This document shows, piece by piece, positions 1 through 5,860 of a stretch of DNA of 13,684 nt. The position numbers were made by a program, and so were the translations under genes. Numbering within the stretch: position 1 is the first letter of the stretch; every line of letters starts with the position of its first letter. A model generated the notes under the pieces. That model was not told the origin of the DNA. It worked only from the letters and a program-made list of their open reading frames with translations, and did no database searches. Source of the stretch: Bacillota bacterium (GTDB lineage: Bacteria; Bacillota; Clostridia; Christensenellales; Borkfalkiaceae); NCBI GenBank assembly GCA_023403375.1, contig JAEYEN010000066.1, positions 1 to 13,684 of the forward strand, written 5' to 3'.

Positions 1-27
1 CTCGGCGAAATTGACGAATATAATTGA
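1..27 (+). CDS. scpA: C-terminal end of probable ScpA (partial)
   Basis: Frame 1 stays open from the window edge to a TGA at 25-27 and encodes the last eight residues, LGEIDEYN. ScpA, the kleisin subunit of the SMC condensin complex, is normally encoded directly upstream of scpB, often with overlapping ends, so position supports the call. The fragment is too short to identify by sequence. It would overlap the scpB start by 17 nt, which fits translational coupling. The assignment is inference from gene order. Confidence 0.45.
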   Translation, partial: LGEIDEYN

Positions 28-793
28 AAGTATTTTATTTGTTTCGGGCACGCAGGTTTCTATTGCGGATATCGCGGATAAATTAGAAGTTACCGCGGGC
101 GACGTTAACGCCGCATACGAAGAACTAAAAAACAAATACGGTAAAGACAGCGGTATTCAGATATTAAAATTCAATAATAAATTGCAGTTTTGCTCCAATC
201 CCGAAAACGCAAACGACGTTTCGTCCGTTCTTAACCCGATAAAAGAAAGAGAACTTTCCAAAAGTATGTTGGAAACTGCGGCGATAATCGCATATAAACA
301 ACCCGTTACCAGAATCGATTTGGAAGAAATACGCGGAAACAGCGAGTACGCCGTTCAGAAGCTTCTTGAACTTGGAATGATTGAACCCGTAGGAAGAAAG
401 GACGCAGTGGGTAGACCCGTAATGTTCGGAACTACCGACGAGTTTTTGAAACGTTTCCAGATTTCGTCGTTAGACGAGTTACCCGATTACGAAGAACTTA
501 TAAACAAAATTCAACTTATTCACGGCGAAGAAAACGACGACGAATATTTGTACAAAAAAGACGTTTATGTTGAGCCCGACGGCGGTTCGGAGGAAGCGGC
601 GGCAACGGCGGCCGACAATGACAAAAATATCCCAAACGATAAATCCTTAAAATCCTCAAACGTGGTAAAAGGACTGAAAAAATCCAAAAAAGCCGATAAT
701 ACTGATAATTCTGACGACTTTGACCTTCCCGACATAGAAGACGAAGAGATACCCGACTTTTTGAAAGACGAAGAAGTAATAGAAAAGATATAA
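11..793 (+). CDS. scpB: ScpB, segregation and condensation protein B
   Basis: ScpB binds the ScpA kleisin through paired winged-helix domains and is part of the cytoplasmic SMC-ScpAB complex that compacts and separates chromosomes. The N-terminus (IIESILFVSG) and the segments LETAAIIAYKQPVTR, EIRG, LLELGMIEPVGR and GRPVMFGTTDEFL (about residues 85-150) are typical of the family. The start is TTG at 11. No clear Shine-Dalgarno precedes it, and it lies inside the upstream reading frame, so coupling to scpA is likely. Most ScpB proteins are about 180-200 residues. This one has 260 because of a C-terminal tail of roughly 85 residues rich in Asp, Glu, Lys and Asn, probably disordered. A terminator hairpin follows. 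Family assignment is firm; the tail's role is unknown. Confidence 0.95.
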   Translation: MTNIIESILFVSGTQVSIADIADKLEVTAGDVNAAYEELKNKYGKDSGIQILKFNNKLQFCSNPENANDVSSVLNPIKERELSKSMLETAAIIAYKQPVTRIDLEEIRGNSEYAVQKLLELGMIEPVGRKDAVGRPVMFGTTDEFLKRFQISSLDELPDYEELINKIQLIHGEENDDEYLYKKDVYVEPDGGSEEAAATAADNDKNIPNDKSLKSSNVVKGLKKSKKADNTDNSDDFDLPDIEDEEIPDFLKDEEVIEKI

Positions 794-828
794 ATATAAT
801 AGCGATAAAAATTCAAAAATTATTATTC

Positions 829-867
829 AAAAAAGAGCGTAATCGTAAAGATTATACGCTCTTTTTT
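829..867 (+). terminator. Rho-independent terminator after scpB
   Basis: AGAGCGT (834-840) plus AATC pairs with GATT and ACGCTCT (856-862), giving about 11 bp with a 2-nt bulge on the 3' side and a GTAAA loop. An A-tract precedes it and six T's follow at 862-867. It lies 36 nt past the scpB stop, so it should end the scpAB transcript. The A-tract would also let it work from the other strand. Confidence 0.85.
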
Positions 868-881
868 ATATTTGTATTTGC

Positions 882-908
882 TTGTTTTTATGCGGATTTT
901 TGCATAAT
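882..908 (+). promoter_or_regulatory. Possible promoter for the 919-3664 gene run
   Basis: CATAAT at 903-908 resembles a -10 box. Candidate -35 boxes are TTGTTT at 882-887 (15-bp spacer) or TTGCTT at 878-883 (19-bp spacer); neither spacing is ideal. Its place just after the scpB terminator suggests a fresh transcription start for the next genes. Transcription would begin near 915, almost at the proposed TTG start at 919. The call is weak and based only on motif and position. Confidence 0.3.
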
Positions 909-918
909 AAACAAGTTT

Positions 919-1509
919 TTGCCGACAATAAATATAGTGTTTTATATTATCACAAACGTATTGAACTATGTTTCTCTAATATTTCCCATATATTTATTTA
1001 TTTACGTTTACTATTCGTCGCAAGATAAAAAAGTATATTTTTCAACGTATATGTTTTTTTTGCCGTTTATTGGCGGCTATATAGAACTTATCGACGGCGG
1101 AATAGCGGTACACATAACGGAAAAAACGGCATTTGTATTTTTATTCAAAAACTTGTTCGGAATGAAAAACGCCGCAAAACCGCTAAACGACTATCATATC
1201 GTTGCGTTCAAATCGCTGACCGAAATAGGGGTATGCAAGGAAACAGATAAAAGAATCGGCGCAGGTTATATTATAGTTTTTTTAAGCAACTTATTCGGAA
1301 AAAACTTGATTTACTCCAAACCATATCTCAAAATTAAAAACGACGTTTTATTTAACAACAGCGAAGACGTTGATTCTTTTGCAAAAATTACAATTTTGTT
1401 CAATAATCTGATGTTGATATTAAGTATAATAAAAATTTTAACGGGGAAGATAATAAATGCAATCAAACAAGGAAAACAGGATAGACAAAGTAATAGAAAC
1501 TACGCTTAA
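919..1509 (+). CDS. Membrane protein, probable YtfI-like (DUF2953-like)
   Basis: A 196-residue protein with a hydrophobic N-terminal helix (about residues 5-31), a middle part of alternating polar and hydrophobic stretches, and a second hydrophobic segment at about 157-176. The basic, polar C-terminus is consistent with a membrane-anchored protein. In Bacillus and Clostridia the gene directly before ytfJ usually encodes a DUF2953 protein (YtfI). The final segment pattern, a hydrophobic stretch, then a short strand-rich part, then a hydrophobic end, fits that family loosely. I cannot confirm the family by sequence, and the function is unknown. The start is uncertain: TTG at 919 and GTG at 937 both lack a clear ribosome binding site, and the frame is open further upstream. 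Its end overlaps ytfJ by 53 nt. Confidence 0.7.
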   Translation: MPTINIVFYIITNVLNYVSLIFPIYLFIYVYYSSQDKKVYFSTYMFFLPFIGGYIELIDGGIAVHITEKTAFVFLFKNLFGMKNAAKPLNDYHIVAFKSLTEIGVCKETDKRIGAGYIIVFLSNLFGKNLIYSKPYLKIKNDVLFNNSEDVDSFAKITILFNNLMLILSIIKILTGKIINAIKQGKQDRQSNRNYA

Positions 1510-1831
1510 AAATTTGAACGAGATAATAGACGTAGATTCCGTAATGGGAAAGCCCATAGAAAGTGAAGACGGAATGCTTATTCCCGTTGCCAAAATAACA
1601 ACTTGTTTTTTGGCAGGCGGCGGAGAGTACGGAAAATTGGGCTTATTTAAAAAAGAAAACGATTTACCGTTCACCGCAGGAAACGGAACAATAATTTCCA
1701 TAAATCCTTGCGGTTTTCTCGTAAAGTCAAAAGATTCAGATTACAAGTTTTTATCTGTTAAAAGCGGAAAATACGAACGACTGATAGAAAAGGGCATAGA
1801 CGTTTTAGACAAAATAAAAGGGAAAAATTAA
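1457..1831 (+). CDS. ytfJ: YtfJ/GerW family sporulation protein
   Basis: A 124-residue protein, shorter than the roughly 150 residues of Bacillus YtfJ. Family features are visible: an N-terminal amphipathic stretch (DKVIETTLKNLNEIIDVDSV), then VMGKPIESEDGMLIPVAKI, a glycine-rich FLAGGGEYGK, the conserved INPCGFLVKS, and a C-terminal LIEKGIDVLDKIKG. In Bacillus, YtfJ (GerW) is a sporulation-associated protein needed for normal spore germination; its biochemical activity is not established. The ATG at 1457 is preceded by GGGGA (1443-1447, 9-nt gap), a reasonable ribosome binding site, even though it lies inside the end of the upstream gene. The next gene starts 1 nt after its stop, so the two are co-transcribed. 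The family call is strong; a spore role in this organism is inferred. Confidence 0.9.
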   Translation: MQSNKENRIDKVIETTLKNLNEIIDVDSVMGKPIESEDGMLIPVAKITTCFLAGGGEYGKLGLFKKENDLPFTAGNGTIISINPCGFLVKSKDSDYKFLSVKSGKYERLIEKGIDVLDKIKGKN

Positions 1832-1832
1832 A

Positions 1833-2936
1833 ATGTATATAAAAGACAATAAAATTATTAAAATCACTTTTATTTTTATATTGATTTTATCATTTATTAT
1901 GTGTGGCATAATACAGCGAAATTCTACTCTTTTTAATGTTTTAGCGGTTGAACCGTACCGAGATTGCGCAGAACTCGTTATCGACGTAAACAGCCTCAGG
2001 GTTTTACACGAAAAAAATTCAGATAGAAAAATGTATATGGCAAGCACGACCAAAATTCTGACCGCAATAGTTATTATAGAAAACTGCAATTTGGACGACG
2101 TTGTTACCGTAACGCCAAAAACCGTAGGCGTCGAGGGTTCCAGTATTTATCTTGAAGCGGGCGAAAAACTTAGCGTCAGAGATTTATTATACGGACTTAT
2201 GTTGCGTTCCGGAAACGACTGTGCAGAAACCTTGGCAATACATTGCAGCGGAAGCATAAACGAATTTGCTGATTTAATGAACAAAACCGCCCAAAGGATA
2301 GGCGCAAAAAACAGTAATTTTGTCAATCCGCATGGTTTGCACAATGATAATCATTATACAACCGCATACGATTTAGGTATTATTTCGGCATATGCAATTA
2401 AAAACGCCGAATTCAAGAAGATTGTTTCAACTCAAAAAATTGAAATCCCTTGGACCACACGAGAATACAATCGTTTTTTATCAAATAAAAATAAAATGCT
2501 TAAAGAATTTGAAGGTTCGACCGGTATAAAGACCGGATTTACAAAAAAAGCAGGCAGATGCCTTGTAAGCAGTTGCGAGCGCGACGGCAAAGAATTTGTT
2601 TGCGTGGTTTTGAACTGCCCGCCCATGTTTGAACGTTCAAAAGAACTCTTGACGGAAGCGTTTAACAATTATAATAGTTATAATTTAGTGTGTTCCGACA
2701 ACATCGTTGATTTCATAAACGTTGAAAACAGTAATGAGAAATGCGGAGTTTATATTAAAAAAGATATTTCCGTTGCAATGACCGAAAAAGAATATGAAAA
2801 CTACAATATAGTTTACGAATTGCCCGATATTATAGCGCAGAACACAAAAAAGGACACGCCGATTGGCAAAATTAAAATTTATAGCGGAAATAACTTGCTT
2901 TTTGAAGAAAATATCTATACTATAATAGACGTATAA
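1833..2936 (+). CDS. Serine D-alanyl-D-alanine carboxypeptidase (DacF/DacB type, PBP5 family)
   Basis: A low-molecular-weight penicillin-binding protein that removes the terminal D-Ala from peptidoglycan pentapeptides outside the membrane. All three active-site motifs are present: STTK at residues 71-74 (nucleophile S71), SGN at 126-128 and KTG at 233-235. An N-terminal hydrophobic segment (about 8-27) acts as signal peptide or anchor, with a possible cleavage after A38. Residues from about 285 onward match the small beta-rich C-terminal domain of PBP5-type enzymes. At 367 residues the length is normal. Its place directly after ytfJ fits the spore-cortex carboxypeptidases of the DacF/DacB group, but the sequence does not settle whether it acts in spores or vegetative cells. 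The ATG follows the ytfJ stop by 1 nt, with a weak GGG-type ribosome site inside ytfJ. Confidence 0.93.
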   Translation: MYIKDNKIIKITFIFILILSFIMCGIIQRNSTLFNVLAVEPYRDCAELVIDVNSLRVLHEKNSDRKMYMASTTKILTAIVIIENCNLDDVVTVTPKTVGVEGSSIYLEAGEKLSVRDLLYGLMLRSGNDCAETLAIHCSGSINEFADLMNKTAQRIGAKNSNFVNPHGLHNDNHYTTAYDLGIISAYAIKNAEFKKIVSTQKIEIPWTTREYNRFLSNKNKMLKEFEGSTGIKTGFTKKAGRCLVSSCERDGKEFVCVVLNCPPMFERSKELLTEAFNNYNSYNLVCSDNIVDFINVENSNEKCGVYIKKDISVAMTEKEYENYNIVYELPDIIAQNTKKDTPIGKIKIYSGNNLLFEENIYTIIDV

Positions 2937-2959
2937 ATTTTTCAGGAAAAACAAGTAGT

Positions 2960-3664
2960 ATGAGAATAAATAAGTTTTTAGCAGAATCCGGCATTTGTTC
3001 CAGAAGAAACGCCGATAAACTAATTATGGACGGCGCGGTTAAAATAAACGGAAAAATTGCCGAACTCGGCGACGAAGTGGACGAATTCAACGATAGCGTA
3101 AAAGTCAACGGAAAGCCCGTAAACGTGGTAAAAAAATTTGATTATTATATAATGAATAAACCAAAGGGTTATGTTTGCACGGTTAAAGACGATAAAAACA
3201 GAAAAACCGTTATGGACTTAATGCCGCAAAACTCTAAAAGACTTTTCCCGATAGGCAGACTGGATTACGACACCGAAGGCTTGCTTATCTTAACCAACGA
3301 CGGCGAACTGACATTCAAACTTACGCATCCGAAGAACGAAGTTCCTAAAACTTATCTCGTAAAAACCGAGAAACCCGTAAAAGAAGAGGACTTGGCAAAA
3401 CTCCGCGGCGGAGTTTACGTAGACGGCGTTAAAACCAAAAAGTGCAACGTAAAACTTATAGAATCGAATAAAACGTCTTCCAAACTACACATAACCATAA
3501 CCGAAGGCAGAAACAGACAAGTCAGAAAAATGTTTGAAGCGGTTGGAAATTCCGTAGACTTCTTAAAAAGAATTAAAATAGGAGATTTAACGCTTTCAGG
3601 CTTAAACAGAGGAGAAGTAAGACAACTTTCTCCGCTTGAAATTGACTATTTGCAGAAATTATAA
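2960..3664 (+). CDS. rluB: RluB-type 23S rRNA pseudouridine synthase
   Basis: A 234-residue member of the RsuA/RluB/RluE/RluF family, which isomerises a specific uridine to pseudouridine in rRNA. The N-terminal S4 RNA-binding domain spans about residues 1-60 (MRINKFLAESGICSRRNADKLI). The catalytic domain carries YYIMNKPKGYVCT and PIGRLDYDTEGLLILTNDGE, with the expected catalytic Asp at D102. The late motif EGRNRQVRKMFEAVG is also present. RluB is the usual member encoded next to scpAB in Firmicutes, which is why I prefer it to the paralogues. The ATG at 2960 is preceded by AGGA (2944-2947) at a rather long 12-nt gap. It is the last gene of its run, and a strong hairpin follows. Confidence 0.93.
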   Translation: MRINKFLAESGICSRRNADKLIMDGAVKINGKIAELGDEVDEFNDSVKVNGKPVNVVKKFDYYIMNKPKGYVCTVKDDKNRKTVMDLMPQNSKRLFPIGRLDYDTEGLLILTNDGELTFKLTHPKNEVPKTYLVKTEKPVKEEDLAKLRGGVYVDGVKTKKCNVKLIESNKTSSKLHITITEGRNRQVRKMFEAVGNSVDFLKRIKIGDLTLSGLNRGEVRQLSPLEIDYLQKL

Positions 3665-3730
3665 TTTTATTAGTATTAACAAACTCAACATAGTTTAATA
3701 AAATAATTTTAAATAATATTATAAAAATTA

Positions 3731-3770
3731 TGAAACCCCTGTCCGCAAAAATCGGACAGGGGTTTCATTT
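3731..3770. terminator. Bidirectional terminator between rluB and the PadR-type gene
   Basis: A perfect 15-bp stem, TGAAACCCCTGTCCG (3731-3745) and its complement at 3753-3767, encloses a 7-nt loop. It is far more GC-rich than its surroundings. On the plus strand only TTT follows directly; on the minus strand TAATTTTTAT follows. It lies 66 nt after rluB and about 100 nt after the converging PadR-type gene, so it likely ends both transcripts. Confidence 0.88.
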
Positions 3771-3865
3771 AGAATTTTAAAACTTAATTTTATATAATTT
3801 ATAATATTATTAGATAAATTTTACATCCAGCGTTATAAAAATTACAAGATATTATCTAAAACTTT

Positions 3866-5278
3866 TTAAGCCTTTTTTCTATGAGAACTGAATGTTTTTA
3901 AGGTAGAAATCAAATATCTTATCAAGAAATAGATGAACACGTCGGCAGAAACAATGGTAGGTATAATGAAATTTATCAATAATTCCGAAGGATTACTAAA
4001 AGAAGTTCCGATAAGCAAATTGATTATAACGTTAAACAAAAACAAATCAAAGAAAATTATTCCGCCAACCAAAATACTGTCAGGTTTAATCTTATCGCAA
4101 GTTTTCTCGGGTTTTTTTGCGTAAATGCCAACCATAATTGCAGGAAACAAAGCCATAATTACAATGGGCACAACGATAGAAACCGTTCCAAAGGTAACGT
4201 AATCCGCAAAAAGAACAATGCCTAAAAATTCAATTAAGGCGATAAGGAAAATAGACAAAGCAGAAACCATATTTAACTTGTTTTTGTAAATATCGCCAAG
4301 TTTAACTTTTCTGTTTTTAGTAGAAACTTTTAATTTATATCCATAACCGGCAACTTTATCCGCCAAGTCCGAAAAATCAATTTTGTTACATTCCATATCA
4401 GAAGCGGTAATCGGCGCAATATCTGTAATGGTCTCGTTAAATTTCTTTACGGTGGGTTCCGAAACCGTCTCGGCGGAAGTTTCCGCGTCTACATCGTCAT
4501 TTTTTTCGTCCGCTTGATTTTCCGTTTTCGTTAAATCATATCTTTTTTCGGTAGATTTTATTAAACCGTTTAAAATATTTCTAAAATTTATATCGTTCTG
4601 GCTTTCAGAATTGTAAATAACTTCGTTTTTCTCGGCAGAAAAAAAATTTTGCTCGTCTTTTTGTTCGGTCTTTTCAGCAGAAACGACATTTTCGGTTTGC
4701 GCCGTTTTTTCATCATTTTCTTTTAACGAACTATCGGAATTTTTTAATTCTTTATTTAATAATTCCTTATAATTTTCCCGAATCGTGCTGCTGACAGATT
4801 GCTCATAAACTGTATTGTTGGTCGCTACGTTATTTCCGTCCGTACGGCTGATTTCGCCCGAATTATCGACTCTTTCAATAGTCTTTATAACTTCAACAGG
4901 TTTTTCAACAATTCTTTCGACAACGGTGGTTTTAACGATAGGCGCAGGTTCGCAATCCATAAGTTTATCTATAATAGCGCGAGAATACGACCAGTCGGAT
5001 AAATTAGCGTTAACAGTGTTTTTTCCTGCGTCAGTTAACTTAAAAAATCTCCGTCTTCCGGCCTCGGAATCGTGCCAATACGCCGTAACAAGTTTCAGAT
5101 TTTCAAGTCTTTTTAACGAACTATATAAAGTTGCCTGATTTATCTGATATTTGTTTTCACTTTTTTTCTCGATACTTTCGCTTATAAGTTGCGCGTGCTT
5201 GTCGCCGTCTAATAGGGTATAAAGAATAATTGTATCGATATGTCCGCGAATTAAATCGCTGCTTATAGATTTTTCCAT
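3866..5278 (-). CDS. PadR-type regulator fused to a four-helix membrane domain
   Basis: A 470-residue protein. Residues about 8-95 form a PadR-like winged helix: HIDTIILYTLLDGDKHAQLI, the signature QATLYSSLKRLENLKLV, then GRRRFFKLTDAGK. A linker at about 110-300 is rich in Glu, Asn, Lys, Ser and Thr and begins with VERIVEKPVEVIKTIERV. Four predicted membrane helices follow at about 337-357, 364-386, 402-424 and 433-457, ending in a basic tail (SSHRKKA). Ordinary PadR regulators are about 100-200 residues and soluble. The layout here predicts a cytoplasmic DNA-binding head held at the membrane, like CadC/ToxR-type one-component regulators, although those have different domains. Ligand and targets are unknown. 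Many PadR genes are autoregulated. The gene has its own strong promoter and GGGTG before the ATG. DNA binding is well supported; sensing at the membrane is inference. Confidence 0.82.
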   Translation of the reverse strand: MEKSISSDLIRGHIDTIILYTLLDGDKHAQLISESIEKKSENKYQINQATLYSSLKRLENLKLVTAYWHDSEAGRRRFFKLTDAGKNTVNANLSDWSYSRAIIDKLMDCEPAPIVKTTVVERIVEKPVEVIKTIERVDNSGEISRTDGNNVATNNTVYEQSVSSTIRENYKELLNKELKNSDSSLKENDEKTAQTENVVSAEKTEQKDEQNFFSAEKNEVIYNSESQNDINFRNILNGLIKSTEKRYDLTKTENQADEKNDDVDAETSAETVSEPTVKKFNETITDIAPITASDMECNKIDFSDLADKVAGYGYKLKVSTKNRKVKLGDIYKNKLNMVSALSIFLIALIEFLGIVLFADYVTFGTVSIVVPIVIMALFPAIMVGIYAKKPEKTCDKIKPDSILVGGIIFFDLFLFNVIINLLIGTSFSNPSELLINFIIPTIVSADVFIYFLIRYLISTLKTFSSHRKKA

Positions 5279-5305
5279 AAAAACACCCGTTTGTTTTATG
5301 TAAAA

Positions 5306-5334
5306 ATTATACTACCGATTGAAAATAAAGTCAA
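5306..5334 (-). promoter_or_regulatory. Promoter of the PadR-type membrane regulator
   Basis: Reading the minus strand, TTGACT (plus 5329-5334) and TATAAT (plus 5306-5311) are separated by exactly 17 bp, close to the sigma-A consensus. Transcription should start near 5299, giving a leader of about 20 nt that contains GGGTG before the ATG. CTAT-ATA-ATAG at 5337-5347, just upstream of the -35, is a small dyad that might serve as an operator; that part is speculative. Confidence 0.8.
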
Positions 5335-5364
5335 GACTATATAATAGCGCATCAAAAAATAAAT

Positions 5365-5432
5365 TCAAATTTATTTGTCAGATAAAATTTGACTTAAAAT
5401 CGCTTGACAAAATATAGCGATTTTGATTTTTA
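5365..5432. ncRNA. Two adjacent hairpins, possible small RNA end or terminator
   Basis: Hairpin 1 pairs TCAAATTTAT (5365-5374) with ATAAAATTTGA (5382-5392), with one bulged A and a 7-nt loop. Hairpin 2 is a perfect 9-bp stem, AAAATCGCT (5396-5404) with AGCGATTTT (5416-5424), with an 11-nt loop and then GATTTTTATT. On the plus strand this looks like a terminator. A weak plus-strand promoter, TTGAAA (5319-5324) and TATAAT (5340-5345) with a 15-bp spacer, could start a transcript of about 80 nt. Hairpin 1 is A/T-only apart from one pair and could be chance. No known RNA family is recognised. Confidence 0.3.
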
Positions 5433-5631
5433 TTCAAAAATAATGGAAATACGGAATATTGTTCAAAATGCAACATATTAAATAAAATTATATAAACAAA
5501 ATACAATAAAAAGCGAAATAAAAATATAAAAACAATAAAACAATTAAAATAAATTAAGAATTTTAATAGTAAATTAACAATAAAATTAAAAAGAAAATCA
5601 TAAATAATTTTTGCGGATTTTTATAAAAAAC

Positions 5632-5660
5632 ACTTTTTCACCTTTTTATAAACTTTTTCA
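5632..5660 (+). repeat. Short direct repeat ACTTTTTCA, 20-bp period
   Basis: ACTTTTTCA occurs at 5632-5640 and 5652-5660, with a partial copy (CCTTTTTATA) between them. The 20-bp period is about two helical turns, so a protein could meet both copies on one DNA face. In such A/T-rich DNA the chance of coincidence is appreciable. Confidence 0.4.
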
Positions 5661-5668
5661 ATACAAAC

Positions 5669-5696
5669 TTTGCGTAAAAGCCGTGTTTTGCGCATA
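5669..5696. repeat. 11-6-11 inverted repeat, Xer-site-like; third half-site at 5812-5822
   Basis: Left arm TTTGCGTAAAA (5669-5679), a 6-bp spacer GCCGTG, and right arm TTTTGCGCATA (5686-5696). Reversed and complemented, the right arm is TATGCGCAAAA, identical to the left at 9 of 11 positions. Two inverted 11-bp arms around 6 bp is the layout of XerC/XerD sites, and the core TGCGCA resembles the XerC arm of E. coli dif. A further half-site, TTTGCGCAAAA, lies at 5812-5822 just before the recombinase -35. The repeats are directly visible; their use by the adjacent recombinase is a guess. They could equally be operators. Confidence 0.5.
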
Positions 5697-5761
5697 GTTA
5701 TCTATTTCCCTATTTTGCTATATAATTAAATATATCAAATAAAATCTAATGTTTTTCACTG

Positions 5762-5775
5762 TCAACAATTGTTGA
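5762..5775. promoter_or_regulatory. 14-bp perfect palindrome upstream of the recombinase
   Basis: TCAACAATTGTTGA reads the same on both strands. It lies 50 bp upstream of the recombinase -35 box, and the flanks extend the symmetry imperfectly. A dimeric regulator is the natural reader of such a site. One side reads TTATCAACA, one base from a DnaA box, but the symmetry argues for a dimer operator instead. The binding protein is not identified. Confidence 0.45.
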
Positions 5776-5825
5776 TAACCTATAAACTCTACGCTATTTT
5801 TTTATTTAAACTTTGCGCAAAAATC

Positions 5826-5854
5826 TTTACAACACACTATTTTTGAATTATAAT
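5826..5854 (+). promoter_or_regulatory. Promoter of the tyrosine recombinase
   Basis: TTTACA (5826-5831) and TATAAT (5849-5854) are 17 bp apart, a near-consensus sigma-A promoter. The ATG at 5861 lies 6 nt after the -10 box, where transcription would normally start, so the message probably has no leader. A TTTGCGCAAA palindrome (5812-5821) ends 4 bp before the -35 and is well placed for control. Confidence 0.75.
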
Positions 5855-5860
5855 ATTGGT

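Larger units (their letters stand above)
5279..5860. other. 582-bp A/T-rich divergent intergenic region
   Basis: No convincing coding sequence is visible on either strand between the PadR-type gene and the recombinase. The stretch from about 5440 to 5630 is extremely A/T-rich and has no clear structure. The rest holds the PadR-gene promoter (5306-5334), two adjacent hairpins (5365-5424), a direct repeat (5632-5660), a spaced inverted repeat (5669-5696), a 14-bp palindrome (5762-5775), a related half-site (5812-5822) and the recombinase promoter (5826-5854). The length and number of dyads suggest a control or recombination region rather than a plain spacer, but nothing proves it. Confidence 0.6.

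Noticed and set aside
5290..5315. TTATGTAAA resembling the XerD arm of a dif site
   Set aside because: No matching XerC arm is found at the required 6-bp distance, and the segment is part of the PadR-gene promoter and leader.
5440..5800. A/T-rich region with TTATCAACA-like words as a replication origin
   Set aside because: Only one near-match to a DnaA box, located in a perfect palindrome, and no dnaA, dnaN or rep gene nearby.
5813..5860. TTG start giving the recombinase 16 extra N-terminal residues
   Set aside because: The codon lies upstream of the -35 box, so it would not be transcribed from the evident promoter; no ribosome site precedes it.
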